From Rhodoglobus sp. (GTDB lineage: Bacteria > Actinomycetota > Actinomycetes > Actinomycetales > Microbacteriaceae): a DNA stretch of 64,000 nucleotides. This document shows positions 8,511 to 18,900 of this stretch, in pieces; within the stretch, counting starts at the first letter, position 1, and the number at the start of each line of letters is the position of its first letter. A model generated the notes under the pieces. The model had not been told where the DNA came from. It saw only the letters and a list, made by a program, of their open reading frames with translations, and made no database searches. The translations under genes and the position numbers were made by a program. Location of the stretch: the NCBI GenBank assembly GCA_025463605.1, contig JAODAV010000001.1, forward strand, positions 124,001 to 188,000, written 5' to 3'.

Positions 8511-9455
8511 TTACGCGGTGAGCACGACCTTCAGGCGGCCCGCGGTTGGGCGCGCGTAGATCTCGAACGCGTCCTGGGCGTCGGCGAAGGGAACGGTCGT
8601 CGTGACGTAGGCGGCCTGCGCGGCCGGATTCGCCTCGACGTACTCCTGTGCCTCGGCAAGGAATCGCTGGTATTCGCTCGTGACTCCCCCCGTGAGCGAG
8701 AGCCCCTTGCGGAAGAGCCGCTGGAACGGGATCGCGTAGTGGGTGTCATCCGGCACGCCGAAGCCGAAGATGTGCCCGTCCTGGGCGCACGCCTCGATCG
8801 CGTCACTCAGCGTGCTCGGCTGGTGGCCGACGGCTTCGATGACGATCTCGGGACGGTCGGCCTGCGCGAGCTCGCGTGCCCACCGGTCGCTCGAGCGCCA
8901 GACGGCTTCGTCGACGCCGAAGATGGAGGCGACATCCGAGCGGTCGACCCGATCGACGCCGGTGACGTGTGCGGCTCCGCGCCACTTCATGATGTGGCTG
9001 AATAGGATGCCGAGCGGACCCTGGCCGATGACGGCGACGCGCTTGCCGCGCGGGTCGGGCACGTTCGCGAGCGCGTTCATGACCGTTGCCGCCGGCTGGA
9101 TCATCGTGACAACCGCCGAGGACATATCGGACTCGATGGGCCTGAGCATGTGTCCGGGATTTGCAACGTACTCCGAGAAGCCGTTCGAGTTGAGGGCCAT
9201 GCCCACCACGCGCATGCCGGGCTTCAGATTGGGGTCTTGGGATGCGACGACCTCACCGCACAGTTCGTGAAGGGGGAAGCCGATGTGCGGGTCGACGGGG
9301 TTGACGCGTCCGAAGAATTTCGGGATGTCGCTTCCGCAGATGCCTGCGGCGAGGAGCTTGATGATCACCTCACCGGGAGCGAGGGCATCCTGGCTCGGTG
9401 CATCGATCTCGATCTTCTCGAGCTTTCCAGGGTCACTGACGCGATAAGCCCACAT
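8511..9455 (-). CDS. Zinc-type alcohol dehydrogenase (MDR family)
   Basis: The protein has about 314 residues with the medium-chain dehydrogenase fold: an N-terminal GroES-like domain with the zinc ligand in CGSD (Cys40) and a following HELCGE motif, and a Rossmann domain with VIGQGPLGIL for NAD(P). The four-cysteine loop that binds structural zinc in many family members is absent. ATG at 9455 is chosen because homology to the GroES domain begins there and an AAAGGGA-like site precedes it; a longer frame upstream overlaps the BKACE gene. It probably oxidises a secondary alcohol of the pathway fed by the neighbouring genes. Confidence 0.85.
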   Translation of the reverse strand: MWAYRVSDPGKLEKIEIDAPSQDALAPGEVIIKLLAAGICGSDIPKFFGRVNPVDPHIGFPLHELCGEVVASQDPNLKPGMRVVGMALNSNGFSEYVANPGHMLRPIESDMSSAVVTMIQPAATVMNALANVPDPRGKRVAVIGQGPLGILFSHIMKWRGAAHVTGVDRVDRSDVASIFGVDEAVWRSSDRWARELAQADRPEIVIEAVGHQPSTLSDAIEACAQDGHIFGFGVPDDTHYAIPFQRLFRKGLSLTGGVTSEYQRFLAEAQEYVEANPAAQAAYVTTTVPFADAQDAFEIYARPTAGRLKVVLTA

Positions 9456-9528
9456 GTACCCATCCCTTTCGTAATGACAACGACTGAGTGGGCCACACGG
9501 ATGCGCCCGCGTGGCCCGTGCCCGCTGC

Positions 9529-10401
9529 CTAGTCGAGTCCGACGATCTCGCGCGTCTGCTCGACTGTAGCGACCGGACGGCCCATCGCCTTCGCCATGCC
9601 GACCACGATGTCGACCAGCTCGGCGTTGGACTGCGCGGGCGTGCCGTCCGGGTGGAACGGGTAGTCCTCCCACCCGACCCTGATGTGCCCTCCGAGGGAG
9701 ATCGCGTGCGGGATGAGCCTCCAGTGCATGGGATCCATGACACTGAGGTTCCAGTTCACCTGTTCGGGCAGGTGCTGAACCATGAACGTGAGCGCTTCGT
9801 GGGTGGCGGGGGTCCACGTGCCGCCCTTCCAGCCGAGGAACAGCGTCGCCCAGACCGGGTTCTTGAGCAGGCCGAGCTTGCGAATGAACTCGAGGTTCCA
9901 GTAGGCGCCGGTGTAGAAGCACTCCACCTCGGGCTTCACGCCGTGGTCGAGAGCGGCCTGCGAGAACTCGGCGAGCTCGTTGCGCGGGTGCAGCGCGTAC
10001 ATCTCGTTGGCGGGGTAGGCCGGGTCGGGCTGGAAGAACTCGTCATGGGGGTTGAACGCATACGACATCATGTCCGGGTCGTCGGCCATCATGCGGACCT
10101 TGTCCGGGATGCGTGCGGCGGCGACCCCGTACTGGATCACCGGGCTGGTGCCGACCGTCTCGATCTTCTTCTTCAAACGGGTCCAGCCATCGAAGTCGAT
10201 TCGGGAGACCTGCTTGCCGTCGGCCTGGATGCCCTTCTCCAGGTAGCGCACGCCGTGAAGGTGCGTGATCGTGGCGCCTGCGAGGACGGCGTCGATGTAC
10301 TGCTGGCCGACGGCCTCCGTGTCTTCAACAGGCGGCATCGCCTTGTTACCCGGGTAGGCCACGGTCGAATCGCCTGCAACCGTGATGATGAGTGGATCCA
10401 T
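9529..10401 (-). CDS. 3-keto-5-aminohexanoate cleavage enzyme family protein (BKACE)
   Basis: The 290-residue protein is a TIM-barrel beta-keto acid cleavage enzyme (formerly DUF849). It shows the zinc-binding THLHG motif (His47 and His49) and the conserved GGHIRVGWEDYPF stretch near the C-terminus that carries an active-site Glu. Family members condense a beta-keto acid with acetyl-CoA to give acetoacetate and a new CoA ester. Which keto acid is used varies widely and cannot be predicted here. It starts at ATG 10401 behind a GGAGAGG site and leads an operon with the alcohol dehydrogenase and FAD/Fe-S oxidase. The divergent amidohydrolase operon begins at 10566. Confidence 0.88.
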   Translation of the reverse strand: MDPLIITVAGDSTVAYPGNKAMPPVEDTEAVGQQYIDAVLAGATITHLHGVRYLEKGIQADGKQVSRIDFDGWTRLKKKIETVGTSPVIQYGVAAARIPDKVRMMADDPDMMSYAFNPHDEFFQPDPAYPANEMYALHPRNELAEFSQAALDHGVKPEVECFYTGAYWNLEFIRKLGLLKNPVWATLFLGWKGGTWTPATHEALTFMVQHLPEQVNWNLSVMDPMHWRLIPHAISLGGHIRVGWEDYPFHPDGTPAQSNAELVDIVVGMAKAMGRPVATVEQTREIVGLD

Positions 10402-10474
10402 CGAGATCTGCCTCTCCTAATGCTGGGGTTCGCGATCTCCGATGACCGTGAAGGTGAAAATCATCCTACACAGA

Positions 10475-10498
10475 ATTCGGGACATTGTCCCACCGAAT
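10475..10498. promoter_or_regulatory. Inverted repeat in the BKACE/amidohydrolase divergent promoter region
   Basis: GGGACATTGTCCC at 10479-10491 is a perfect palindrome around one central base, nested in outer ATTCGG (10475-10480) and CCGAAT (10493-10498) arms. It is in the 164-base gap between two divergent operons, where one regulator could control both. It does not match the repeat at 401-415. Confidence 0.4.
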
Positions 10499-10565
10499 GA
10501 TATCCACCTGTATGCTTTCCCCGGAATGAGTGGAAAACCACAGGCGAGAACAAGGGAGTTGCCTC

Positions 10566-11588
10566 TTGCAGGTCATCGACACACACGCTCACGTTGCCCC
10601 GCGGCGATACAAGGAGGCCATCGCCAGCAACGGCGCATGGCACGGGCTCGACTACGTCGTCGGTGAGCTTCATCGCCCAGACGGGTTCAACAAGGAGCTG
10701 GAAGTCCGGCTCGCCGAAATGGACGAAGCAGGCATCGATCGCCAACTCGTCACCCCCTCCGTCGGCTTCTACCAGTACGACAAAGACGTCGACTTCGCGG
10801 TGACGGTCGCCCGCGAGTGCAACGAAGACATCGCCGAGATGGTCGACGACAACCCCGACCGCTTCTCCGGTCTCGCCACACTTCCCATGCAAGACGTGAA
10901 CGAAGCGATCTCCGAGCTCACGCGTGCCGTGACCGAGTTGGGGCTCAAAGGCGCGATCATCAACGACCACGTCAACGGTCGCACGTATGACGAACCCGAG
11001 TTCCTTCCGTTCTTCAAGGCCGCCGAATCACTCGGTGCCGTACTCGAGTTCCACCAGGGTGGCGGCGGAGTCAGCGGCATCGGAACGGTCGTCGGCCCGC
11101 GCATCCACCGCTACAGCCTGCCGAACGGCATCGGCAACCTGGCCGACCGCACCATCACCTTCGCCGCGCTCGTGTTCGGCGGGGTCATGGACGCGTGCCC
11201 CGACCTCAAAGTGCTGCTCGCCCACGGTGGCGGGTACACCGCCTACGGAATCGGTCGGCTCGACAAGATCGCCGGCGCGTTCGAAGGCAGCTACCCCGAT
11301 GGCCCGCTGACTGCCCCGTTCGTGCAGCCCGACGAGCAGTACAAGCTGACCCGAGCGCCGAGCACCTACCTCGGGCAGTTCAACTACGACTGCATCACCT
11401 ACGACGGCGATGCCCTGCGGTTCCTGATCGATCGCGTCGGCGTCGACCGCGTCATGCTCGGAACGGACTACCCCGCTCCCATGCTCCTCATCGATTCCGT
11501 CAACTGGATCAACGGTCTGGCGCAGCTCACTGAAGACGAGAAACAAGCGATCCTTCGCGGCAACCCGTCCACCCTGCTCGGGCTGTAG
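10566..11588 (+). CDS. Amidohydrolase family protein (ACMSD-like decarboxylase or hydrolase)
   Basis: The 340-residue protein belongs to the amidohydrolase-2 group that includes aminocarboxymuconate semialdehyde decarboxylase. It opens with VIDTHAHVAP, whose His7 and His9 are metal ligands. It also has a central LEFHQGGGG segment, a LAHGGGY segment and a DYPAP motif near residue 301 that carries the catalytic Asp. TTG at 10566 is the likely start because AGGGAG lies seven bases before it and the metal motif follows at once; a GTG at 10530 is less likely. It may decarboxylate or hydrolyse a ring-opened or keto acid. It is co-transcribed with the next gene. Confidence 0.85.
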   Translation: MQVIDTHAHVAPRRYKEAIASNGAWHGLDYVVGELHRPDGFNKELEVRLAEMDEAGIDRQLVTPSVGFYQYDKDVDFAVTVARECNEDIAEMVDDNPDRFSGLATLPMQDVNEAISELTRAVTELGLKGAIINDHVNGRTYDEPEFLPFFKAAESLGAVLEFHQGGGGVSGIGTVVGPRIHRYSLPNGIGNLADRTITFAALVFGGVMDACPDLKVLLAHGGGYTAYGIGRLDKIAGAFEGSYPDGPLTAPFVQPDEQYKLTRAPSTYLGQFNYDCITYDGDALRFLIDRVGVDRVMLGTDYPAPMLLIDSVNWINGLAQLTEDEKQAILRGNPSTLLGL

Positions 11589-11596
11589 GCCGCCCC

Positions 11597-12430
11597 GTGA
11601 AGCTGGCAACCCTGCGGACGCACGGATCGACGGTCGCCGTGCGCATCGAGAGCGACAAGGCGATCGAGCTCGACGGCTACTCCGATGTGGGCGCGCTGCT
11701 GGCCGCCCCCGACTGGAAGGCTCGCGCCGGCGCCACCGGTGGTCGAGAGCATCCGCTCGAGCAGATCCAGCCGTCTTCCTGGCACGTGCTCGTGCCGCGG
11801 CCGTCGAAGATCATCTGCGTGGGCCTCAACTACAAGGCCCACATCCTGGAGATGGGACGCGAACTGCCCGAATACCCGACACTGTTCGCGAAGTTCGCGG
11901 AAGCGCTGGTCGGCCCGCACGACCCCATCGTTCTGCCGAGCATCGCCCCCGGTGCCGTGGACTGGGAGGGCGAGTTGGCGGTGATCATCGGGAGCACGGC
12001 GAAAAACGTGTCAGAGGCGGACGCTTTCACGCACATCGGCGGTTACGCCGTACTCAACGACGTGACGGTGCGCGACTACCAGTACCGCACCGCCCAATGG
12101 CTTCAGGGCAAGACGTTCGAGTCGACGACGCCGCTGGGGCCGTGGATGGTCACACCCGACGAGTACATCCCGACGACCCGATTGCGCACGCTCATCAACG
12201 ACGAAGTCGTACAAGACACCCTCACGAGCGACATGGTGTTCTCGCCCGAACATCTCATCTCCTACATCTCACACATCATCACGCTGAACCCCGGGGACGT
12301 GATCGCGTCGGGAACGCCCGCCGGGGTAGGACACGCGCGCACCCCCGCGCGTTACCTCTCCGAAGGTGACGTGCTCACGACGACGATCGAAGGGCTGGGC
12401 ACGCTGAGCAATCCGGTGGTGCGTGCGTAA
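11597..12430 (+). CDS. Fumarylacetoacetate hydrolase family protein
   Basis: The 277-residue protein has the FAH fold: a short N-terminal domain, then a mixed beta-roll with IICVGLNYKAHILEMG, the metal-binding DWEGELAVIIG and a C-terminal IASGTPAGVG. Such enzymes cleave C-C bonds in acylpyruvates, decarboxylate oxaloacetate or hydrate and isomerise ring-cleavage products. The start is GTG at 11597, eight bases after the amidohydrolase stop, so the two genes form an operon. With the amidohydrolase and BKACE it suggests breakdown of an acyl or keto-acid intermediate. Confidence 0.88.
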   Translation: MKLATLRTHGSTVAVRIESDKAIELDGYSDVGALLAAPDWKARAGATGGREHPLEQIQPSSWHVLVPRPSKIICVGLNYKAHILEMGRELPEYPTLFAKFAEALVGPHDPIVLPSIAPGAVDWEGELAVIIGSTAKNVSEADAFTHIGGYAVLNDVTVRDYQYRTAQWLQGKTFESTTPLGPWMVTPDEYIPTTRLRTLINDEVVQDTLTSDMVFSPEHLISYISHIITLNPGDVIASGTPAGVGHARTPARYLSEGDVLTTTIEGLGTLSNPVVRA

Positions 12431-12463
12431 CCCGCCAGTGAAGCGGCGTGCGACGATTGACGG

Positions 12464-13297
12464 ATGCTCGACCCCACCTGGGCGCTGACCCGCCCGCTCC
12501 TCTGGGTCGCCCTCGCCGCGATGCTCGTGCTGCTGATCGTGCGGTCGGTGCGCAAAGACCGCCGCGAATACCAGCGGTTCAAGCGGTATCGCACCACGCG
12601 CAAACGCCAAGAGATGTTCCGCAAGTGGCTCCTCGAGTCCTTCCTGACCTTCGCCGGGCTGACGGTCGCCGTGCTGCTCCTCGCCGGACAATCCGTCGGG
12701 CCGTTGCTGCAGGAACTCACCACGTGGCCGGTGCTGCGGGACATCCGGGGCGCTATCGCCCACGACGCCGAATTGGTCATGGGAGTGACGGTGGGCATCG
12801 TCATCGGCGCGATCACATTGACGCTCATCGGAGTGGCCGCGGCGCGCAAAGAGCAAGACCTGCCGACGATCGGGGACATCCGCTCGATGCTGCCGCGCAA
12901 CCGGCAAGAACTTCTTCTCGGCGGGTTGCTCTCCATCAACGCGGGCGTCTTCGAAGAGCTGCTCTTCCGGCTCGCGCTGCCGGCGCTCGTCTTCGGTGCG
13001 ACCGGCAGTGCTGTCGCAGCGGTGCTCGCGAGTGTGCTGCTGTTCGGCGCGCTTCACGCCTACCAGGGTCCTGCCGGCATCATCGGCACCACAATCGTCG
13101 GCGCGCTCATGATGGGCCTCTACATCGTCACCGGCACGATCGTCGCGCCGATCATCCTGCACGCCCTCTTCGACCTGCGGTCGCTCGTGCTGCTGCCGAT
13201 CGCGGTGTTCGGCGCACACAGGGTCGACGGCACGAAGCATCCCATCGCCGTGCCCTTCAAGCGGGTCGAGCCGCCCGCGCCTGCCGAGCAGCCCTAG
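12464..13297 (+). CDS. CPBP family intramembrane metalloprotease
   Basis: The 277-residue protein has about seven hydrophobic helices and the two CPBP (CAAX/Abi) motifs: FEELLFRLALPAL near residue 163 with the catalytic Glu pair and Arg, and LFGALHAYQG near 196 with the zinc-binding His. Members are membrane proteases, with bacterial roles in bacteriocin self-immunity or protein maturation, mostly untested. The start is ATG at 12464. Its TAG stop shares the palindrome CTAG at 13294-13297 with the stop of the convergent ABC gene. Confidence 0.85.
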   Translation: MLDPTWALTRPLLWVALAAMLVLLIVRSVRKDRREYQRFKRYRTTRKRQEMFRKWLLESFLTFAGLTVAVLLLAGQSVGPLLQELTTWPVLRDIRGAIAHDAELVMGVTVGIVIGAITLTLIGVAAARKEQDLPTIGDIRSMLPRNRQELLLGGLLSINAGVFEELLFRLALPALVFGATGSAVAAVLASVLLFGALHAYQGPAGIIGTTIVGALMMGLYIVTGTIVAPIILHALFDLRSLVLLPIAVFGAHRVDGTKHPIAVPFKRVEPPAPAEQP

Positions 13298-15108
13298 ATC
13301 TGCGACTCGAACATCGTGAAGAACTCGCCTTCGAGCGCGATGAGCTCGTCGTGGGTACCACGCTCCACAATCTGACCGTCCTTGAGCATGTAGATGATGT
13401 CGGCGCGCTCGATCGTCGTCAGCCGGTGGCTGATGATGATGAGCGTCTGGCTCTTGTCGGCGAACAAGTGGTTGAAGATGCGGGATTCGGCGAGCGCGTC
13501 GATCGCTGAGGTCGGCTCGTCGAGGATGATGATGGGTGCTTCGCGGTAGAAGTTGCGAGCGAGAGCCATGCGCTGCCACTGGCCGCCGGACAGATCGACT
13601 CCGTTCGTGCCATCGGGATGCGCCATCCATGGAGACACGAAGCTGTCCGCTCCCTTCGGGAGCTTCTCGATGAAGCCTCGCGCCTCCGCTTTCGCGAGCG
13701 CCGCATCGAACCCCTCCTCGTCGAAAGGCTTATTCACCTGCCCGAAGTAGACGTTGTCTCTCGCCGTCGCAAATGAGTAACTCAAGTAGTCCTGCTGCAG
13801 AACCGCCAGTTGCTTGTGCCATGAGTCGAGCGAGAACTCGCTGAGCGGGATGCCGTCGAGAGTGATCGACCCCTTGGTCGGCGCGTAGAGTCCGCTGATC
13901 AGTTTGATGAGCGTGGACTTGCCTGCGCCGTTCTCCCCCACAATCGCCACTCGCTGCCCCCGGTCGATCGTGAGCGAAACATCCTTCAAAACGTCCGTAT
14001 CCGAACTCGGATACCGGAAGCTCACGTTGTCGACCCGGATCTGTTCGGGCGGACCGTTGAGCACGCGGTCCCCACCCTGGCGCACGTCGAGGCCCATGAA
14101 CTCCTGGTAGTCGAAGAGGTTCGCGAGCTGTTCGTCGAGGGAGCTCACCTCCGTCACGAAGCTGTTCATGGCGCTCAGTGCCCGCGCGACGATCTGCTGC
14201 ACGTACAGGAACTGGCCGATCGGCTGCAGGTGCTCGATGATCTGGAAGGTCACCCACAGCAGAGAACCGACCTGTGCGGCCAGCTCCAGGGCATCGGCAG
14301 CGAGCCTCTTGAGAATGAACTTGCGCTCGAAGATGATGCGCTCGCGCTCGTCAGCGTCACGCAGGCTCTGTCGCAGGTTGAGGAGGTAGCGCACCATTCC
14401 GTAGAGGCGCAGCTCGGCGATGTGCTCGGGCTGGAACAGCTGGCGCTCGATCGTGCCCTTAGCGCGCCTCACATCGACCGTGCTGTTCCAATGCTTCACC
14501 TGAGCGCGGCTGAGCGAGAACTGCAGGTAGACCCCGGGGATGATCGCGATGACGAGGATGACGGCGAGCCACCAGCCCACGAGAAGGAGCGCTATGACAC
14601 TCGCGACGAGCGTGATCACCTGGGAGAGCATTCGGGTCAAGGTGCCGAACGCTTGCGAATAGAACAGGGAGAAGCGCTGTGCGCGGTCGTAGGTATCGAT
14701 CGTGTCTTTGTCGTCGTAGCGCCAGAATTCGAGCGAGAGGAAGCGCTCGTACATGATGTCGCTCACCTTCGCCTCGAGCGCGTAGCGCATGAGGCGCTGC
14801 ACGTACTGCTCGAGGCTGCGCCATCCCGTCAGCAGAAGGCCCAGCGCTGCGGTGACGATGACGAACGTGATCGCGCGGCCACCTGCGGTCGGGTCGCCGG
14901 CGAAGGCCTCGCCGAGCGCCGTAGTGGTGAGGGCCGCGAAGTAGGTGGTGACGATCGGCAGCACGGCCGTGATGAAGGCGCCCGCAATCTGCAGGATGAT
15001 CGTGCCCGGTGTGGTCTCCCATGTCAGCTGGGCGATCTCCTTCGCCGCTCGGAGGTACTGCTTCGGACCGAGGTTCGCCTGCTGAATGCGGCGATTGCGT
15101 GGAGGCAT
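13294..15108 (-). CDS. ABC transporter, fused permease and ATP-binding protein
   Basis: The 604-residue half-transporter has an N-terminal membrane domain (about residues 35-330, five or six helices) and a nucleotide-binding domain with Walker A GENGAGKST near 386, signature LSGGQ near 506, Walker B IIILDEPTSA near 526 and a switch His in ISHRLTTIE. It is an exporter-type protein that would work as a dimer. The ATG at 15108 lies nine bases after the stop of the kinase-like gene, so it ends a mfd-kinase-ABC operon. The substrate is unknown. Confidence 0.88.
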   Translation of the reverse strand: MPPRNRRIQQANLGPKQYLRAAKEIAQLTWETTPGTIILQIAGAFITAVLPIVTTYFAALTTTALGEAFAGDPTAGGRAITFVIVTAALGLLLTGWRSLEQYVQRLMRYALEAKVSDIMYERFLSLEFWRYDDKDTIDTYDRAQRFSLFYSQAFGTLTRMLSQVITLVASVIALLLVGWWLAVILVIAIIPGVYLQFSLSRAQVKHWNSTVDVRRAKGTIERQLFQPEHIAELRLYGMVRYLLNLRQSLRDADERERIIFERKFILKRLAADALELAAQVGSLLWVTFQIIEHLQPIGQFLYVQQIVARALSAMNSFVTEVSSLDEQLANLFDYQEFMGLDVRQGGDRVLNGPPEQIRVDNVSFRYPSSDTDVLKDVSLTIDRGQRVAIVGENGAGKSTLIKLISGLYAPTKGSITLDGIPLSEFSLDSWHKQLAVLQQDYLSYSFATARDNVYFGQVNKPFDEEGFDAALAKAEARGFIEKLPKGADSFVSPWMAHPDGTNGVDLSGGQWQRMALARNFYREAPIIILDEPTSAIDALAESRIFNHLFADKSQTLIIISHRLTTIERADIIYMLKDGQIVERGTHDELIALEGEFFTMFESQI

Positions 15109-15117
15109 GAGTCCGTT

Positions 15118-15993
15118 CTACACCCGGCCGACGTCGGCGATCACGTCGTCGACCACACGCGTCGCTGGAGCCTCGATCGGGCTGCTCTCCTTGCCCGCCG
15201 CGATCGTGATGAGCGCCTTCCACAGGGCCCAGCCCCGACCGCGCGCCCACATCGCCTCGTCGCCGGGAAAGAGCTCTCGAAACACCTGCCGGCTCTCGCC
15301 GGACAGGAACGTCCACGCGATCGCGAGATCGCACGCCGGGTCACCGATGGCGGAGCAGCCGAAATCGATCACGGCAGCGAGGCGCCCGTCGCGCACGAGA
15401 AGATTGGCGGGGGCGATGTCGCCGTGCACCCAGCGTGGCCGCCCGCTCCAGCGTGCCGATAGTGCAGCGTTCCACGCGGCGAGCGCAGCCTGCGCATCGA
15501 TACGGTCGGCCAGAAGGGCGATGGAGTCCCGGGTCTCGCGATCGTAGACCCGGAGGTCGCCGCCGCGGAAGAAACTCTGAGCGCCGGCCGGCGGACCTCC
15601 TGTGGCGTCGATAGCCTGCAGCGCCGTCAGGAACGCGGCGAGCTCGGCCGCGAAAGCGGAAGGCTCGCCAATTCGGTCGCGACTCGCGACGGAACCCTCG
15701 ATCCAGCGGTAGACCGACCACGGCCAGGCAAACAGCTCCGACGGCCAGCCCATCGCCACCGGCTTCGCGACCGGCAACGGCAGTTCGGGCGCGAGCACCG
15801 GCAACCATCGCTGCTCCTTCTCCACCTGCGCCACGTAACCTTCGGCGCTCGGCAGGCGCACCGACAGTTCGCTGCCCAGGCGGTAAGTGCGATTGTCGTT
15901 GCCCTGCACGTCGGGCTCGCTGATCGCCAGATGCGCCCACTGCGGGAACTGCTGCGCCACGAGCCGCGACGCTAGCGCGGCGTCGATGATCAT
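15118..15993 (-). CDS. Aminoglycoside phosphotransferase family protein
   Basis: The 291-residue protein has the APH/choline kinase-like fold. WVHGDIAPANLLV near residue 188 carries the catalytic Asp and metal-binding Asn, and VIDFGCSAIGDPACDLA near 209 carries the second metal ligand. Many such proteins phosphorylate small alcohols or antibiotics, and substrate cannot be inferred. The ATG at 15993 directly follows the mfd stop with no base between, so translation is coupled. Confidence 0.85.
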   Translation of the reverse strand: MIIDAALASRLVAQQFPQWAHLAISEPDVQGNDNRTYRLGSELSVRLPSAEGYVAQVEKEQRWLPVLAPELPLPVAKPVAMGWPSELFAWPWSVYRWIEGSVASRDRIGEPSAFAAELAAFLTALQAIDATGGPPAGAQSFFRGGDLRVYDRETRDSIALLADRIDAQAALAAWNAALSARWSGRPRWVHGDIAPANLLVRDGRLAAVIDFGCSAIGDPACDLAIAWTFLSGESRQVFRELFPGDEAMWARGRGWALWKALITIAAGKESSPIEAPATRVVDDVIADVGRV

Positions 15994-18900
15994 CTACTCG
16001 ACCGGGGCAGTGACCTCAGCCCCGAAGATGGCGACGAGCAGCTCGCTCGTCCAGGCGATGAGCTGCGAGTCACTGGGTTCAGGGGGCAGCGGCACGATCA
16101 CGGCGGCGCCCTGCGCGAGGTAGCGCGCACCCGGGTACATCCGCTGCAGCCGCACCTGGATGGAGTCGGCGAGGTCGGCTGGGGCAACACGAAGCTTGTC
16201 GCCCATCACCACCACTTCGCTCAAGCCCGCCTTCTGCGCCATGCGACGCAAGCGGGAGACGGCAATGAGGTTCTGCACCTGTTCGGGCGGATCGCCGTAG
16301 CGGTCGGTGAGTTCTTCGAGCACCTGGTCGATGCTCTCGACGGATGACGCGGGCGCCGACGCCGTCGAGAGCTTCTGGTACGCCTCGAGCCGCAATCGCT
16401 CCGACTCGACGTACTCCTCGGGAATGTGGGCATCCACGGGCAGCTCCAGGCGGAGCTCGGTCTGGCCCTCCGCGACATCGCCGCGGAATGTGGACACGGC
16501 CTCGCCGATCATGCGCAAGTAGAGGTCGAAGCCGACACCCGCGATGTGTCCGGACTGCTCTCCGCCGAGCAGGTTGCCCGCGCCGCGGATCTCGAGGTCC
16601 TTGAGCGCGATCTGCATGCCCGCGCCGAGTTCGTTGTTGGCGGCGATCGTGGAGAGCCGCTCGTGGGCGGTCTCGCTGAGCGGCTTGAGCTCGTCGTAGA
16701 GGAAGTAGGCGTACGCGCGCTCGCGTCCGCGACCGACTCGACCGCGCAGCTGGTGCAGCTGCGACAGTCCGTACTTGTCGGCCCGGTCGATGATGAGGGT
16801 GTTCGCGTTGGCGATGTCGAGACCGGTCTCGATGATCGTGGTCGAGACGAGCACGTCGAACTTGCGCTCCCAGAAGTCGACCATCACCTGCTCGAGCACC
16901 GACTCGGGCAACTGCCCGTGGGCCACGGCGACGCGAGCCTCGGGCACGAGTTCGGCCAGTTGCGCTGCGACGCGATTGATCGACGAGACCCGGTTGTGCA
17001 CGTAGAAGATCTGACCCTCGCGCAACAGCTCGCGACGGATCGCGGCGGCCACTTGTCGCTCGGAGTGCGGACCGACGAAAGTCAGGATGGGGTGGCGGTC
17101 CTCGGGGGGCGTCGCCAGCGTCGACATCTCCCGGATGCCCGTGACCGCCATCTCGAGGGTGCGGGGGATGGGAGTCGCCGTCATCGCGAGGATGTCGACG
17201 TTGGTCTTGAGCTTCTTGAGCGCATCCTTGTGCTCGACGCCGAAGCGCTGCTCTTCGTCGATGATGACCAGCCCGAGGTCTTTGAACGAGATGCCCTGGC
17301 TGAGGAGACGGTGGGTGCCGATGACGACATCCACGGTGCCGTCGGCCAGCCCGGCGATCGTCTCCTTCGCCTCTTTGTCGGTCTGGAACCGGCTGAGGGC
17401 GCGCAAATGCACGGGGAAGCCAGCAAAACGCTCGGCGAATGTCTCCATGTGCTGCTTCACGAGGAGGGTCGTCGGCACGATCATGGCGACCTGTTTGCTG
17501 TCTTGAACCGCCTTGAACGCGGCCCGCACGGCGACCTCGGTCTTGCCATAGCCGACGTCACCGCTCAGCAGCCGGTCCATCGGGATGGGCCGCTCCATGT
17601 CGGCCTTCACCTCATCGATCGTCGTCAACTGGTCGGGCGTCTCGGCGAACGCGAACGCCTCCTCGAGCTCGCGCTGCCACGGGGTGTCCGGGCCGAAAGC
17701 ATGGCCGCGCGACGCCATGCGCGCCGAGTACAGCTTCACGAGCTCAACGGCGATGTCGCGCACGGCCTTGCGCGCACGACCCTTCGCCGCCGACCAATCA
17801 CTGCCGCCCATCTTGCTGAGCGCGGGCGCCTCCCCGCCCACGTAGCGCGTGAGCAAGTCGAGCTGATCGGTCGGCACATACAGCTTGTCGCCCGGATATC
17901 CGCGCTTGTTGGGCGCGTACTCGATCACGAGAAACTCGCGCTGCGTCTTGATCGCGTTGCGGCCGCCCGTCGAGACCTCGCGCTGCACGAGCTCGAGGAA
18001 CTTGCCGATTCCATGAGTGTTGTGCACCACGAAGTCGCCGCTCTTGAGCTGCAACGGATCGACGACGTTCTTGCGCTTGCTCGCGAGTCGCTTGACCTGG
18101 CGCGAGTCGTACCCGGCGGCGCGACCGAAGAACTCGCTCTCGCTCAGCAGTGCGAGTTTCGCATCGCCGAGTTCGAATCCGAAGTCAATGGATGCCCGCA
18201 GCAGGTACGCGACGCCGGCCTCGGCATCCGTCGGGAACTCTTCGACCACGCGACCGGACAACTCGTGCTCGGCGAGCACGTCGGCTGCGCGCTCGACGAG
18301 GCCGGCACCCGGGGCGACGACAGCGAGAGTCCAGCCGTCGCGCAGCAGGTCGCCTACGTGCCCGAGGGCGCCGTCGGGCTGGCCCGCGAAACTCGGCACC
18401 GGGGTGGCGTCGATGCGGACATAGTCGGTTTCGTCGTCGCTGCTCAATCCACTATCGAAGGGGCTGAAGGTCCACCACGGGCGCGCACCCGCCGAGTCGC
18501 GCAGCGAGTTGAGGGTGATGAAGTCGCCAGCGTCAAGATCGATGGGCGCTTCTGCGCCGGCCGTCGCCGCGTTCCACGCCGCGCTGAGGAACTCGCGGTT
18601 GGTCTCGGCGAGGCTCACGGCGCGCGTTGCGACCCGCTCGGGCGAGAGCACGGCGATCGCGGCATCCGGGGGCAGGTAATGGGTCAGCGGAACCAGCCGG
18701 TCGACGAGCGCGGGGGCGAGCGACTCCATGCCGTCGACCGGGATGCCCTCGCCGATCTTCGCGAGCATCGTCGACAGGCTCGGGAACTCGTGCTGCATCT
18801 CCCGTGCGCGCTGGCGCACTGCGTCGCTCAGCAGCACTTCGCGGCTCGGCGGCAACTCGGCGCGAGTGATGACGGTGGGCAGCGAGCGCTGGTCGGCGAC

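Noticed and set aside
401..10498. A shared IclR operator for the MFS, importer and BKACE promoters
   Set aside because: The three palindromes (401, 1376 and 10479) have unrelated sequences, so one common site is not supported.
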